DNA of 27,384 nt from UBA9732 sp963649615 (GTDB lineage Bacteria > Spirochaetota > Spirochaetia > Sphaerochaetales > Sphaerochaetaceae): contig CAVJIN010000020.1 of assembly GCA_963649615.1 (NCBI GenBank), forward strand, positions 1 through 27,384, written 5' to 3'. The position numbers and the translations under genes are program-made. Position 1 is the stretch's first letter; every line of letters begins with the position of its first letter. Positions 15,590 to 22,920 of this stretch are shown piece by piece. Under the pieces are notes generated by a model. That model did not search any database. It was not told the origin of the DNA and saw only the letters and a program-made list of their open reading frames with translations.

Positions 15590-16254
15590 TGCTAAGCGAG
15601 AAATATTTTGATGAAATTTTCTATAGTTTTAAAGGGGCTTTGGATAGGGAAGGCAAGGCAATTCCTGCCGTATCTCTAATGGCCGTTCAGTTGCAAGATC
15701 CATTTACGGTACTAATTTCTACCGTGATTTCGCTACGAACAAAGGATGATGTGACATTAAAGGCCTCAAAGCGTTTGATGGAAGTTGCACCCAATGCTCA
15801 TGAGATGGTGAAACTTTCTGAGGATGAGATTGCAAAATTGATTTTTCCTGCAGGGTTTTACAAGAGAAAGGCTGTGCAAATTAAACAAATTTCTCAAATT
15901 TTGGTGGATAAATACAATGGAGAGGTTCCAAGTGAAGCACAAAAACTCATGGAACTTCCTGGAGTAGGGCTGAAAACCACAAATTTAACATTAAATCTTG
16001 GGTTTGGAATTGAGGCTATTTGTGTGGATTGTCATGTTCATCAGATTTCAAACAGACTTGGCTGGATTCAGACTAAGACTCCTGAGGAAAGTGAAAAGGC
16101 GTTAATGAAGATTATGCCTAGGCGTTTTTGGATTCCTTTAAATGAACTTTTAGTTTCTTACGGTCAAGAGATTTGCACCAGCGTGAGCCCTAAATGCTCA
16201 CTTTGTCCAGAAAACGGGCGTTGTCCAAAAGTTGGCGTTACGCACTCCAGATAG
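15586..16254 (+). CDS. nth: Endonuclease III
   Basis: 222 residues. This bifunctional base-excision DNA glycosylase/AP lyase removes oxidised pyrimidines. The helix-hairpin-helix LPGVGLKTTN carries the catalytic Lys130, and VDCHVHQISNRLG carries Asp148. The C-terminal cysteines 197, 204, 207 and 213 have the C-X6-C-X2-C-X5-C spacing of the Nth [4Fe-4S] cluster. The start is either of two adjacent ATG codons (15586 or 15589). It is coupled to the upstream membrane-anchored gene, and its 3' end overlaps the convergent tatD gene by 17 bases. Confidence 0.95.
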   Translation: MMLSEKYFDEIFYSFKGALDREGKAIPAVSLMAVQLQDPFTVLISTVISLRTKDDVTLKASKRLMEVAPNAHEMVKLSEDEIAKLIFPAGFYKRKAVQIKQISQILVDKYNGEVPSEAQKLMELPGVGLKTTNLTLNLGFGIEAICVDCHVHQISNRLGWIQTKTPEESEKALMKIMPRRFWIPLNELLVSYGQEICTSVSPKCSLCPENGRCPKVGVTHSR

Positions 16255-17062
16255 TATTGAAATTATTGGAAACTTGAACAGATAACGCATCCAAAGACAG
16301 TCCAAGCACTTGGCTTGCACATTGGTAAGTGTAAAATACGTTAGCCGGGGTGTTTATCTCACCTCTATGCGGAACTGGAGTTAGGTAAGGTGAGTCTGTT
16401 TCAAAGAGAAGTCTGTTTAAAGGAACGCGTTTTAGGGCCTCACGAAGTTCTTGATTCTTTTTAAAGGTTAGATTTCCAGCAAAGCTAATGTAGTAACCTA
16501 AGTCTAGAGCGCATTCTAGTAGTTCTATGCAACCATCAAAACAATGAATAATGCCCGCTTTTGGCGGAGTGAGCCTAGAAATTATTGCTATAGTGTCTGA
16601 TTGGGCATCTCTTTCGTGTATGGCAACGGGAAGATTCAGTTTAGAAGCCATCCTTAATTGTGTTTCAAAAAGATACTGCTGGCGGTCTTTTGTTCCGTAA
16701 TTCCAATAGTAGTCTAGGCCTATTTCTCCAAGCATTTGTGCATTGTAAGTTTTCAAATTATTTTCCAAAGTAGCAAGGCGTAAGTTGATTTGCTCAAATG
16801 GAATTTCAAAGCCTTCTTCACCCAATTCCCAAGGCCCCATAGCTCCAGCAAGGAAAATTTTAGAAAAATCTTTTAGATTTTTTAAGAGTTGATAACGGCG
16901 TGGCAAGTCATTAGAAGTACAGCCTATATCTATTCCGCCCTCAAAGCCTTCAGAGAAGGCTAGAGACAGCACTTGCTCAGCATCAAGACCTTTTTCTTGA
17001 ATGCAATCGCTGTGAAAATGTGAATCAATTATGCCGGAAAGCCGGCCTTGCTGTAGGTTCAT
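16238..17062 (-). CDS. tatD: TatD-family metal-dependent hydrolase (DNase)
   Basis: 274 residues with the TatD signature in order: IDSHFHSD (metal ligands His15 and His17), GEIGLDYYW, AIHERDA, IIHCFDG and LLFETDSPYLTP followed by HRGE. TatD-type enzymes are metal-dependent 3'-5' exonucleases; the exact cellular role here is unknown. The start overlaps the clpX stop by four bases, so it is translated from the tig-clpP-clpX transcript. Its 3' end overlaps nth on the other strand. Confidence 0.92.
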   Translation of the reverse strand: MNLQQGRLSGIIDSHFHSDCIQEKGLDAEQVLSLAFSEGFEGGIDIGCTSNDLPRRYQLLKNLKDFSKIFLAGAMGPWELGEEGFEIPFEQINLRLATLENNLKTYNAQMLGEIGLDYYWNYGTKDRQQYLFETQLRMASKLNLPVAIHERDAQSDTIAIISRLTPPKAGIIHCFDGCIELLECALDLGYYISFAGNLTFKKNQELREALKRVPLNRLLFETDSPYLTPVPHRGEINTPANVFYTYQCASQVLGLSLDALSVQVSNNFNTIWSA

Positions 17063-18348
17063 TTTGCTTCAAGGAGAAGATTGTTAAGCTCTTTGCCGTC
17101 AGCGTCATAGAGTTTTGGCTCTTCCAATTTTTGGATGCACTGGCCTGTGATTTCTATGCGCTTGAGGTTCTTTTGAGATGGAGCTTCATACATAATGTTC
17201 ATCATGGTTTCTTCTACAATGCTTCTGATTCCTCTTGCTCCTGTTTTTTGGTCATATGCGGTTTGAGCTATTTGATGAACGGCATCTTTTGTGAAGACAA
17301 GATCTATACCGTCCAACTTCATTGTAGCTTGGTACTGACGTAAGATAGAGTTCTTTGGCTCTACAATGATTCTTTCCAAGTCTTCAACGGTAAGATTGTT
17401 CAATGCTACATGAACTGGTAATCTTCCAATAAACTCAGGAATTAAGCCATATTTGATAAGATCATCTGGGAGGAGTTGGCTGTAAAGTTCTTCTAGATTC
17501 TTTTCTTGAGAGTCTACTTTTGTTGTTCCAAAACCAATAGAAGAAGCTTTAGCTGTACGTTTTTCTATAATTTTATCTAAGCCAACAAAGGCTCCACCAC
17601 AAATGAAGAGAATATTGCTGGTGTCTAATCTAAGCATTTCTTGGTTTGGGTGTTTTCTACCTCCCTGAGGTGGAACACTAGCCATTGTGCCTTCAATGAT
17701 TTTGAGAAGAGCTTGTTGGACACCTTCTCCAGAGACGTCACGAGTGATGGAAACGTTCTCGCTTTTTTTGGCAATTTTGTCTACTTCATCAATAAAAATT
17801 ATACCACGTTGAGCGAGGGAAAGATCATTTCCGGCAGCCTGAATTAGCTTCAATAGGATATTTTCTACGTCTTCTCCTACGTATCCGGCCTCTGTTATGG
17901 TAGTTGCGTCTGCTATTGCAAATGGGACACTGAGCTTTCTTGCAAGGGTTCTTGCGAGAAGAGTTTTACCTGTTCCTGTGGGTCCCACCATAAGAATGTT
18001 AGACTTGTCTAGTTCAACGTTCTCTGATTCTTCAATTTGCTTGCTAAATTTGATTCTCTTGTAATGATTGTAGACTGCTACGCTTAAGACTCTTTTTGCT
18101 TTATCTTGGCCTATTACGTATTGGTCAAGATATTCTTTGAGTTCTTGTGGTGTAGGCAGAACATCTGGCATTCCGTATATAGAGGGATCTTCTTTATAGT
18201 CTTCTGGTAGTTCATCATCTCCGTAGAGGATGGTGTTGCAACGGTTAATACAGCTTTCGCAAATATTTATGCCAGAAGGGCCTTGAATTAGTCTTCTGTT
18301 AGAACTTCCGCAGAATGAACAATATTTATTGGTTTTTCCAAATGCCAT
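17059..18348 (-). CDS. clpX: ATP-dependent Clp protease ATPase ClpX
   Basis: 429 residues, typical ClpX. The N-terminal C4 zinc finger has Cys10, Cys13, Cys30 and Cys33. The AAA+ domain has Walker A GPTGTGKT (122-129), GYVGEDVEN for substrate handling, Walker B IIFIDEVDK (183-191) and the ClpP-docking IGF loop (271-273). ClpX unfolds tagged proteins and feeds them to ClpP, which is encoded three bases upstream. The order tig-clpP-clpX is classic and the genes should share a transcript. Confidence 0.98.
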   Translation of the reverse strand: MAFGKTNKYCSFCGSSNRRLIQGPSGINICESCINRCNTILYGDDELPEDYKEDPSIYGMPDVLPTPQELKEYLDQYVIGQDKAKRVLSVAVYNHYKRIKFSKQIEESENVELDKSNILMVGPTGTGKTLLARTLARKLSVPFAIADATTITEAGYVGEDVENILLKLIQAAGNDLSLAQRGIIFIDEVDKIAKKSENVSITRDVSGEGVQQALLKIIEGTMASVPPQGGRKHPNQEMLRLDTSNILFICGGAFVGLDKIIEKRTAKASSIGFGTTKVDSQEKNLEELYSQLLPDDLIKYGLIPEFIGRLPVHVALNNLTVEDLERIIVEPKNSILRQYQATMKLDGIDLVFTKDAVHQIAQTAYDQKTGARGIRSIVEETMMNIMYEAPSQKNLKRIEITGQCIQKLEEPKLYDADGKELNNLLLEAK

Positions 18349-18351
18349 TAA

Positions 18352-18948
18352 CTATTTCCTTTCCAAGATTGAATCTATTAATCCGTAATCTACCGCATCT
18401 TTTGCTGTCATGAAGAAGTCTCGCTCAATGTCTGTTGCAATTTTTTCTTCAGACTGGCCTGTGTGCTTTACAAGATATTCCACTGAGAGTCGTTTTAGTC
18501 TTAGTATTTCTTTTGCATGTATAGCAATATCTGAAGACTGCCCCTGAACGCCACCCCAAGGTTGGTGAATCATAACTCTTGCAGATGGTAGGGCATAACG
18601 TTTACCAGCAGCTCCACTTGTCAAGAGGAGGGCGGCCATTGAGGCTGCTTGTCCTATGCAAATTGTGGAGATATCTGGTTTTATGTATTGCATTGTGTCG
18701 TAGATTGCAAGACCAGCTGTTACACTTCCACCAGGGGAATTGATGTAGAGGTTTACATCTTTCTTGGGGTCTTCTGCCTCTAGAAATAACAGCTGGGCTA
18801 CAACGAGGTCAGCCTTAGCATCATCAATTTCTCCATCCAAGAAGATAATGCGTTCTTTGAGAAGTCTACTATAGATGTCATAAGATTTCTCAGTTACTCC
18901 ACTGTTTTCTGTTACGGTTGGAATTACGTATGATGCTGGCTCTCTCAT
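18352..18948 (-). CDS. clpP: ATP-dependent Clp protease proteolytic subunit
   Basis: 198 residues with the complete Ser-His-Asp triad: Ser103 in GQAASMAALLL, His128 in VMIHQPWGG and Asp177 in IERDFFM. Other family stretches are NLYINSPGGSV and AIYDTMQYIKPDI. The short N-terminal propeptide-like region is normal. It forms the 14-subunit protease chamber that works with ClpX, encoded three bases downstream; tig ends 15 bases upstream. Confidence 0.98.
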   Translation of the reverse strand: MREPASYVIPTVTENSGVTEKSYDIYSRLLKERIIFLDGEIDDAKADLVVAQLLFLEAEDPKKDVNLYINSPGGSVTAGLAIYDTMQYIKPDISTICIGQAASMAALLLTSGAAGKRYALPSARVMIHQPWGGVQGQSSDIAIHAKEILRLKRLSVEYLVKHTGQSEEKIATDIERDFFMTAKDAVDYGLIDSILERK

Positions 18949-18963
18949 GTTTACAAATCCTTT

Positions 18964-20322
18964 TTAGTTTTCTTTAGCTGGCTCAGTTTCTTCAGCTGAC
19001 TTAGCTTCTTCAGCTTTCTTCTCTACAGCTTTGAAAGTATTGTTTTCAAGAATGTAATTCTTTGCCTTCTCAAACAATACGCTATCTTGTGCATACATCT
19101 TGTAGACTTCGTAGTTTGGGTTTTCCTTATCAAGTTTCTCATCAAATTTCTTGATTTCTGCTTCAATTTCTTCATCTGAAGCGGCAAGGTTCTGGTCTTT
19201 CTTGATTTGCTCTAGAATGAGCTGGCTCTTGAGAGTGTGCTCAACTGAGGCTCTTCTTGTGTCAAGGAACTGTTCTTTTCCGCCACCGTTAGCTGTGAGA
19301 TACTTGACTATCTCTGCTTCTGGGACGCCACCAAATCTCTTCACAAAGTCATTCCACTGCTGCTCCAGCTCTGCTTCTACCATGCTCTGAGGGAGGGCAA
19401 TTTCTGTTTTTGCAAGAATTGCGTCAAGTGCACTTTCAAGTTTAACTGCGCTATTTTCTTCTTCTGCACGCTTTTCAAGCTCTTTTCTGGTTGCATCTGT
19501 GAGATCTTTGACTGTCTTGTACTCTTCTTTGACATCCTGTGCAAACTCGTCATCAACATCTGGAAGATCTCTAAATTTGACTTCTTTAATTGCGACTTTG
19601 ATTTTGACTGTCTTGCCCAAGTAGTCTGTTCCCATGCCGCTGTCATCACCATAGGTTTTCTCAATGACCTTCTCTGCACCTTTTTCAAGACCGATAATAT
19701 CGGTATCAAGCTTATAGAAATTGTATGAGCTGCCAACTGTGAAGGTAAAGTCATCTCTCTTGGTGGACTCAATTGGGTTGCCATCTGCATCTAGCTCTGC
19801 ATAGTCCATGGTTACAATGTCGCCTTCTGCAATTGGGCCGTTCTTGGCAATGACCATAGCGTTCTGCTGTCTGAGCTTTTCAATTTCTGCGTTGACTTCT
19901 TCTTCTGTGACCTTGACTTGGGCACATTCAATTTCAAGTCCGGTGTACTCTGGGAGCTTGACTTCTGGGAGTACGTCATAGATTACGCTGTAGGTAACGT
20001 CTGTGTTTGGCTTGAATGGAAGAAGGGCCTCTTCATTCTGCAGTACTGGTGTGCTGTAAGGCAGAGGGCGATCCTTTTCATCTATATCCTTATAGGAATC
20101 TTTGAGATTCTCTTCCATGAGTTTGAAGGTGACTTCTTCGCGGATTGCATCTCCGTACTTCTTCTCAATGAGTGATACTGGTGCTTTTCCAGGTCTGAAG
20201 CCTTTCATTGTAAGCTTTTTTGCATAATCGTTGAGCTGCTTGCTGTACTCGTCTTCAATCTTCTTTGCTTCAAGAGTGAGGGTAAGTTCAACTGAAGAGT
20301 TCTCAAGTTTCTTAATTTCCAT
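18964..20322 (-). CDS. tig: Trigger factor (ribosome-associated chaperone)
   Basis: 452 residues in three parts: an N-terminal ribosome-binding domain with the signature MKGFRPGKAPVSLIEKKYG (about 39-57), a central FKBP-type peptidyl-prolyl isomerase domain (about 160-245, starting EGDIVTMDYAELDADG) and a long helical C-terminal domain ending in an acidic, lysine/glutamate-rich tail. It binds nascent chains at the ribosome exit. It is first in tig-clpP-clpX-tatD. A promoter should lie in 20323-20413 on the minus strand, but I could not pick one with confidence. Confidence 0.97.
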   Translation of the reverse strand: MEIKKLENSSVELTLTLEAKKIEDEYSKQLNDYAKKLTMKGFRPGKAPVSLIEKKYGDAIREEVTFKLMEENLKDSYKDIDEKDRPLPYSTPVLQNEEALLPFKPNTDVTYSVIYDVLPEVKLPEYTGLEIECAQVKVTEEEVNAEIEKLRQQNAMVIAKNGPIAEGDIVTMDYAELDADGNPIESTKRDDFTFTVGSSYNFYKLDTDIIGLEKGAEKVIEKTYGDDSGMGTDYLGKTVKIKVAIKEVKFRDLPDVDDEFAQDVKEEYKTVKDLTDATRKELEKRAEEENSAVKLESALDAILAKTEIALPQSMVEAELEQQWNDFVKRFGGVPEAEIVKYLTANGGGKEQFLDTRRASVEHTLKSQLILEQIKKDQNLAASDEEIEAEIKKFDEKLDKENPNYEVYKMYAQDSVLFEKAKNYILENNTFKAVEKKAEEAKSAEETEPAKEN

Positions 20323-20413
20323 TTTATTCCTCTCAATTAATTATTTATCTTTTGCACTTCAAAATGTTGCCGTAATAATATATAGAAATTTGGGAAATAA
20401 TTCTACTACCCTA

Positions 20414-20442
20414 TTGCCTAACTTTCTTAAAAATGCTATAAA
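20414..20442 (+). promoter_or_regulatory. Promoter of tRNA-Gly
   Basis: TTGCCT (20414-20419) and TATAAA (20437-20442) are 17 bases apart, and the tRNA begins 12 bases after the -10 box, as expected for a stable RNA promoter. Confidence 0.75.
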
Positions 20443-20453
20443 CAACCCGTCAT

Positions 20454-20525
20454 GCAGCAGTAGCGTAGTGGTTACGCACCACCTTGCCAAGGTGGCCTAC
20501 GCGAGTTCGATCCTCGTCTGCTGCT
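20454..20525 (+). tRNA. tRNA-Gly(GCC)
   Basis: A 72-base sequence that folds as a cloverleaf. The acceptor stem is GCAGCAG with CTGCTGC, the D stem GCGT/ACGC, and the anticodon stem CCACC/GGTGG with loop TTGCCAA, giving anticodon GCC at 20486-20488. The T arm has GTTCGATC. The discriminator is T, and CCA is not encoded. A run of seven T follows at once and probably ends transcription. Confidence 0.96.
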
Positions 20526-20533
20526 TTTTTTAC

Positions 20534-20615
20534 GCCCTTAGGACTGGGTTTTTGACCTTTGACTTAAGGGCTACATTTTAATCTCTGACGGGATTTAAGC
20601 TCTACTTGCTCCGTC
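20534..20615 (+). promoter_or_regulatory. Structured leader before metK (unidentified)
   Basis: Two nested hairpins can form in the 116 bases between the tRNA and metK. One is GCCCTTA (20534-20540) with TAAGGGC (20565-20571) and an inner GGT/ACC. The other is GACGG (20587-20591) with CCGTC (20611-20615) and an inner AGC/GCT, ending just before the AGGAGG of metK. A TTGACC at 20552-20557 could be a -35 box, but no clear -10 follows. A SAM-sensing riboswitch would make sense here, but the sequence fits no SAM class I can recognise. Confidence 0.35.
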
Positions 20616-20641
20616 TAAGAAATAGCTAAAGGAGGGAAAAC

Positions 20642-21706
20642 ATGGCATTGTTTTCTACAGAGATGGTAAGTAAATACCATCCAGACAAGTTTGCAGATCA
20701 AATTTCAGATGCAATTCTCACACATTATCTTTCACTTGACCCATATTCTCATGTAGCTTGTGAGTGTCTTATCAAGGACCGCACCGTGGTTTTAGGAGGA
20801 GAGATTACTTCAGCTGGAAAGTGCTCCAAGGAAGATCACATGGCTATTGTACAGCGCGTGGCAGCTTCTTTGGGCTATCATGTGGACAAGGTCATTGATT
20901 TGATTTCTGCGCAGTCTGTGCAAATTGAGGCGGCTGTCAATTCTTGTACCTCGTTGGGTGCCGGAGACCAAGGCATGATGTTTGGTTATGCCTGCAAGGG
21001 CGGACGTTTTCACCTGCCTTACGGACAAGAGCTTGCAATTCGCATTATAAAGGCAATTGAGGATGATCTCTCTAACAATCCTTCCTCTATTTTCAAGGGC
21101 GATGCCAAGACTCAGGTTACTACAGAACTAAGCACAAAGGGTTATGTAAAGCCTGTTGATACGGTGCTTATTTCTGTGTGCCATAAGGAAGGATATTCCC
21201 TTGAAGAGGTTCAAGCTTATTTGAGGAATTTACTCAAAACAATGGCCCCAGAAGCCCTTGAGGGCCAACTTTTACTCAATCCAGCTGGGATTTGGACCAT
21301 TGGTGGCCCAGAAGCGGACTGCGGATTAACCGGACGTAAAATTGTCTGTGACCAGTATGGTGGCTATGCTCCTGTGGGCGGTGGTGCTTTCAGTGGCAAG
21401 GACCCTACCAAGGTGGACCGTAGTGCTTGTTACATGGCTAGAAGAATTGCAGTTGACCTTGTTGAGAAGTATGGTTTGGAGTCATGTACTGTGCAACTGG
21501 CCTATGCAATAGGAAAGAGCCTACCGGTATCGGCCTGTGCTGTTGGAGTGGATGCAAATGGCGTGCGCTTTGAGGAGAGTAAAGAACTTTTCAAGAATTA
21601 CGACCTCACGCCACAGGGTATGATAGATTTCCTGGGCCTGAGGACGCTGAATTACACCAAAATTGCGGAAGGTAATCATATGATTCACTTCCCGGAAGAA
21701 AACTAA
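20642..21706 (+). CDS. metK: S-adenosylmethionine synthetase (divergent)
   Basis: 354 residues. MetK makes S-adenosylmethionine from methionine and ATP. Core motifs are intact: HPDKFADQISDAIL, GAGDQGMMFGYA, and GLTGRKIVCDQYGG followed by GGGAFSGKDPTKVDRSA with the P-loop-like and catalytic residues. It departs from common MetK in places: the usual SVSEGHPDK reads MVSKYHPDK, the usual MPLPI-AH stretch reads HLPYGQELA, and the protein is about 30 residues shorter than the usual 385. AGGAGG precedes the ATG. It stands alone behind the tRNA and a structured leader. The enzyme call is firm despite the divergence. Confidence 0.94.
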   Translation: MALFSTEMVSKYHPDKFADQISDAILTHYLSLDPYSHVACECLIKDRTVVLGGEITSAGKCSKEDHMAIVQRVAASLGYHVDKVIDLISAQSVQIEAAVNSCTSLGAGDQGMMFGYACKGGRFHLPYGQELAIRIIKAIEDDLSNNPSSIFKGDAKTQVTTELSTKGYVKPVDTVLISVCHKEGYSLEEVQAYLRNLLKTMAPEALEGQLLLNPAGIWTIGGPEADCGLTGRKIVCDQYGGYAPVGGGAFSGKDPTKVDRSACYMARRIAVDLVEKYGLESCTVQLAYAIGKSLPVSACAVGVDANGVRFEESKELFKNYDLTPQGMIDFLGLRTLNYTKIAEGNHMIHFPEEN

Positions 21707-21788
21707 TTTTAGGAACTGTATCAAAATAATTTGAACATTTCTACTTGTTCTGTTTTCAACCTTCTGCGTCATTAACTTCAGCCATATT

Positions 21789-22523
21789 TTAGTTTTTCAG
21801 GTGGCCATCTAATGTGACTGTGTAAACCTTAAGAGGAATGTTTTTCCCACTGGCTTGAAGAGCACGTTGGGTGGCCATTTCAAGACCTCCGCAACATGGC
21901 ACTTCCATGCGTACAACGGTGATGTCTTGGATATTATTTAAATATAGAATTTGTGAAAGTTTTTCTGCGTAGTCTACAGCATCCAATTTTGGGCAACCAA
22001 TGATTGTTGTGCGGCCTTTCATAAAGCTTTCATGCATGGATGCAAATGCGTAAGCGGTGCAGTCTGCAGCAATAAGAAGATGTGCATTCTGAAAGAATGG
22101 GGCGCTTGTTGGTACAAGCTTAATTTGGCATGGCCATTGGGCAAGCTGAGAAGCTACGTTGCTTGTTGGCTGTACTGNNNNNNNNNNNNNNNNNNNNNNN
22201 NNNNNNNNNNNNNNNNNNNNNNNNNNNNNNNNNNNNNNNNNNNNNNNNNNNNNNNNNNNNNNNNNNNNNNNNNNNNNNNNNNNNNNTACTGCCTTACTTG
22301 CTAGAACTGCTTGCTCGTTGTAGGCAGGAGCTTCACGCTCTACAAAGGTAATGGCTCCTGTAGGACAAGCTGGTAAGCAGTCGCCAAAGCCATCGCAAAA
22401 GTCTTCGCGCATGAGTTTTGCTTTGCCGTCTACCATTGCTATGGCGCCCTCGTGGCAAGCATTGGCACATAGACCACAGCCGTTACATTTTTCTCTGTCA
22501 ATGTTAATAATTCGTCTAATCAT
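21789..22523 (-). CDS. 4Fe-4S ferredoxin-like protein (interrupted by gap)
   Basis: The N-terminal 60 residues are a two-cluster ferredoxin. The first motif, CNGCGLCANAC, is complete, while the second, CDGFGDCLPACP, has three cysteines instead of four. The C-terminal part, after the gap at 22178-22286, has HLLIAADCTAYAFASMH, GCPKLDAVDYAEKL and VEVPCCGGLE-like MEVPCCGG, a cysteine-rich domain I do not know by function. Similar proteins occur next to hybrid-cluster protein genes in anaerobes, but none is visible here. GGAG lies close before the ATG. The frame stays open across the 109 N, so the gene is probably intact at about 244 residues. An electron-transfer or redox-sensing role is inferred. 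Confidence 0.8.
   Translation of the reverse strand: MIRRIINIDREKCNGCGLCANACHEGAIAMVDGKAKLMREDFCDGFGDCLPACPTGAITFVEREAPAYNEQAVLASKAVXXXXXXXXXXXXXXXXXXXXXXXXXXXXXXXXXXXXXVQPTSNVASQLAQWPCQIKLVPTSAPFFQNAHLLIAADCTAYAFASMHESFMKGRTTIIGCPKLDAVDYAEKLSQILYLNNIQDITVVRMEVPCCGGLEMATQRALQASGKNIPLKVYTVTLDGHLKN
22178..22286. other. Assembly gap (109 N) inside the ferredoxin-like gene
   Basis: The reading frame on the minus strand is the same on both sides at the stated length, which suggests that the gap estimate is close to true. Confidence 0.99.
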
Positions 22524-22639
22524 AAGGTTTTCTCCTCAATTTTTTTTCAAATTAGATGTAAAACAAGTTCAAGTATGTTGGATTTCGAACAGAAAAGTAA
22601 AGATATGGCACCAAAAGTTACAAAAGTACGCTACAAAAC

Positions 22640-22653
22640 AGAACATTTGTTCT
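22640..22653. promoter_or_regulatory. GAAC-N4-GTTC palindrome between divergent genes
   Basis: AGAACA-TT-TGTTCT is a perfect 6+2+6 inverted repeat, four bases before the -35 box of the capsule-type gene and about 115 bases upstream of the ferredoxin gene. The GAAC-N4-GTTC core resembles Gram-positive SOS boxes, but the flanks do not match fully, so the cognate regulator is unknown. Confidence 0.4.
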
Positions 22654-22656
22654 TTA

Positions 22657-22686
22657 TTGCCTAATATTCACACTATGTGGTATAAT
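22657..22686 (+). promoter_or_regulatory. Promoter of the CapD-type gene
   Basis: TTGCCT (22657-22662) and TATAAT (22681-22686) are 18 bases apart. Transcription should start near 22693, giving a leader of about 228 bases before the ATG at 22921. The rest of the 397-base gene-free stretch (22524-22920) holds the palindrome at 22640-22653, the poly-G tract, a hairpin and a 20-bp palindrome, listed separately. Confidence 0.72.
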
Positions 22687-22707
22687 GCATTTATTGTGAT
22701 TTGATGC

Positions 22708-22717
22708 GGGGGGGGGG
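22708..22717 (+). repeat. Homopolymeric G tract (10 G) in the leader
   Basis: Ten consecutive G lie about 15 bases downstream of the predicted transcription start. Such tracts change length by slipped-strand mispairing. In Treponema pallidum, poly-G tracts near the start sites of several tpr genes alter their transcription. A possible leader ORF starts at ATG 22704 and reads through the tract for 55 codons to a TAG at 22869; with 9 or 11 G it would stop much earlier. Confidence 0.75.
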
Positions 22718-22828
22718 ATTCTATCTAAAACCAGCATTAATTTGGGTCGCAATAATTGTACATGACTTGGAAAAACTGCAATGTCGTTTTAGGCGCATGC
22801 GGGGAACCGAGTTTTATTTTTTTTTACG

Positions 22829-22847
22829 CACGCGAGGCCCTCGTGTG
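22829..22847 (+). promoter_or_regulatory. GC-rich hairpin in the leader
   Basis: CACGCGAG and CTCGTGTG pair over eight positions (one G-U) around a GCC loop, just after a run of nine T (22817-22825). It is the most stable structure in the leader, and polysaccharide operons often carry leader hairpins recognised by NusG-like antiterminators. No specific element such as JUMPstart/ops could be matched. Confidence 0.4.
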
Positions 22848-22870
22848 GCAATTTCATGTACAAGTTCTTA

Positions 22871-22890
22871 GAGGTTTTTGCAAAAACCTC
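22871..22890. repeat. Perfect 20-bp palindrome GAGGTTTTTG-CAAAAACCTC
   Basis: The two 10-base arms are exact reverse complements with no spacer. Related sequence occurs at 5269-5280 (GAGGTTTTTGCA) and, degenerate, at about 9109-9126 (GAGTTTTACAAAAACCTC), both in intergenic DNA. It may be a dispersed intergenic element or an RNA hairpin in the leader. Confidence 0.6.
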
Positions 22891-22920
22891 CTTAAGTTAA
22901 AAATTCTCACGGGTATTTCT

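Noticed and set aside
16238..16254. Frameshift at the nth/tatD overlap
   Set aside because: Both proteins have normal lengths and complete motifs; a short convergent overlap is ordinary.
22640..22653. Calling the GAAC-N4-GTTC palindrome a LexA/SOS box
   Set aside because: The flanking bases do not match the consensus fully, and no SOS gene is adjacent.
22704..22871. Poly-G as a translational switch that fuses a leader ORF to the CapD-type gene
   Set aside because: With 9 G the frame meets TAA within a few codons, and with 11 G it meets TGA before the gene, so no tract length near 10 joins the two frames. Only a transcriptional or leader effect is left.
22756..22920. N-terminal extension of the CapD-type protein by 55 codons
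   Set aside because: The frame is open, but the residues look like no family N-terminus, cover the leader hairpin and palindrome, and start at TTG without a ribosome-binding site.
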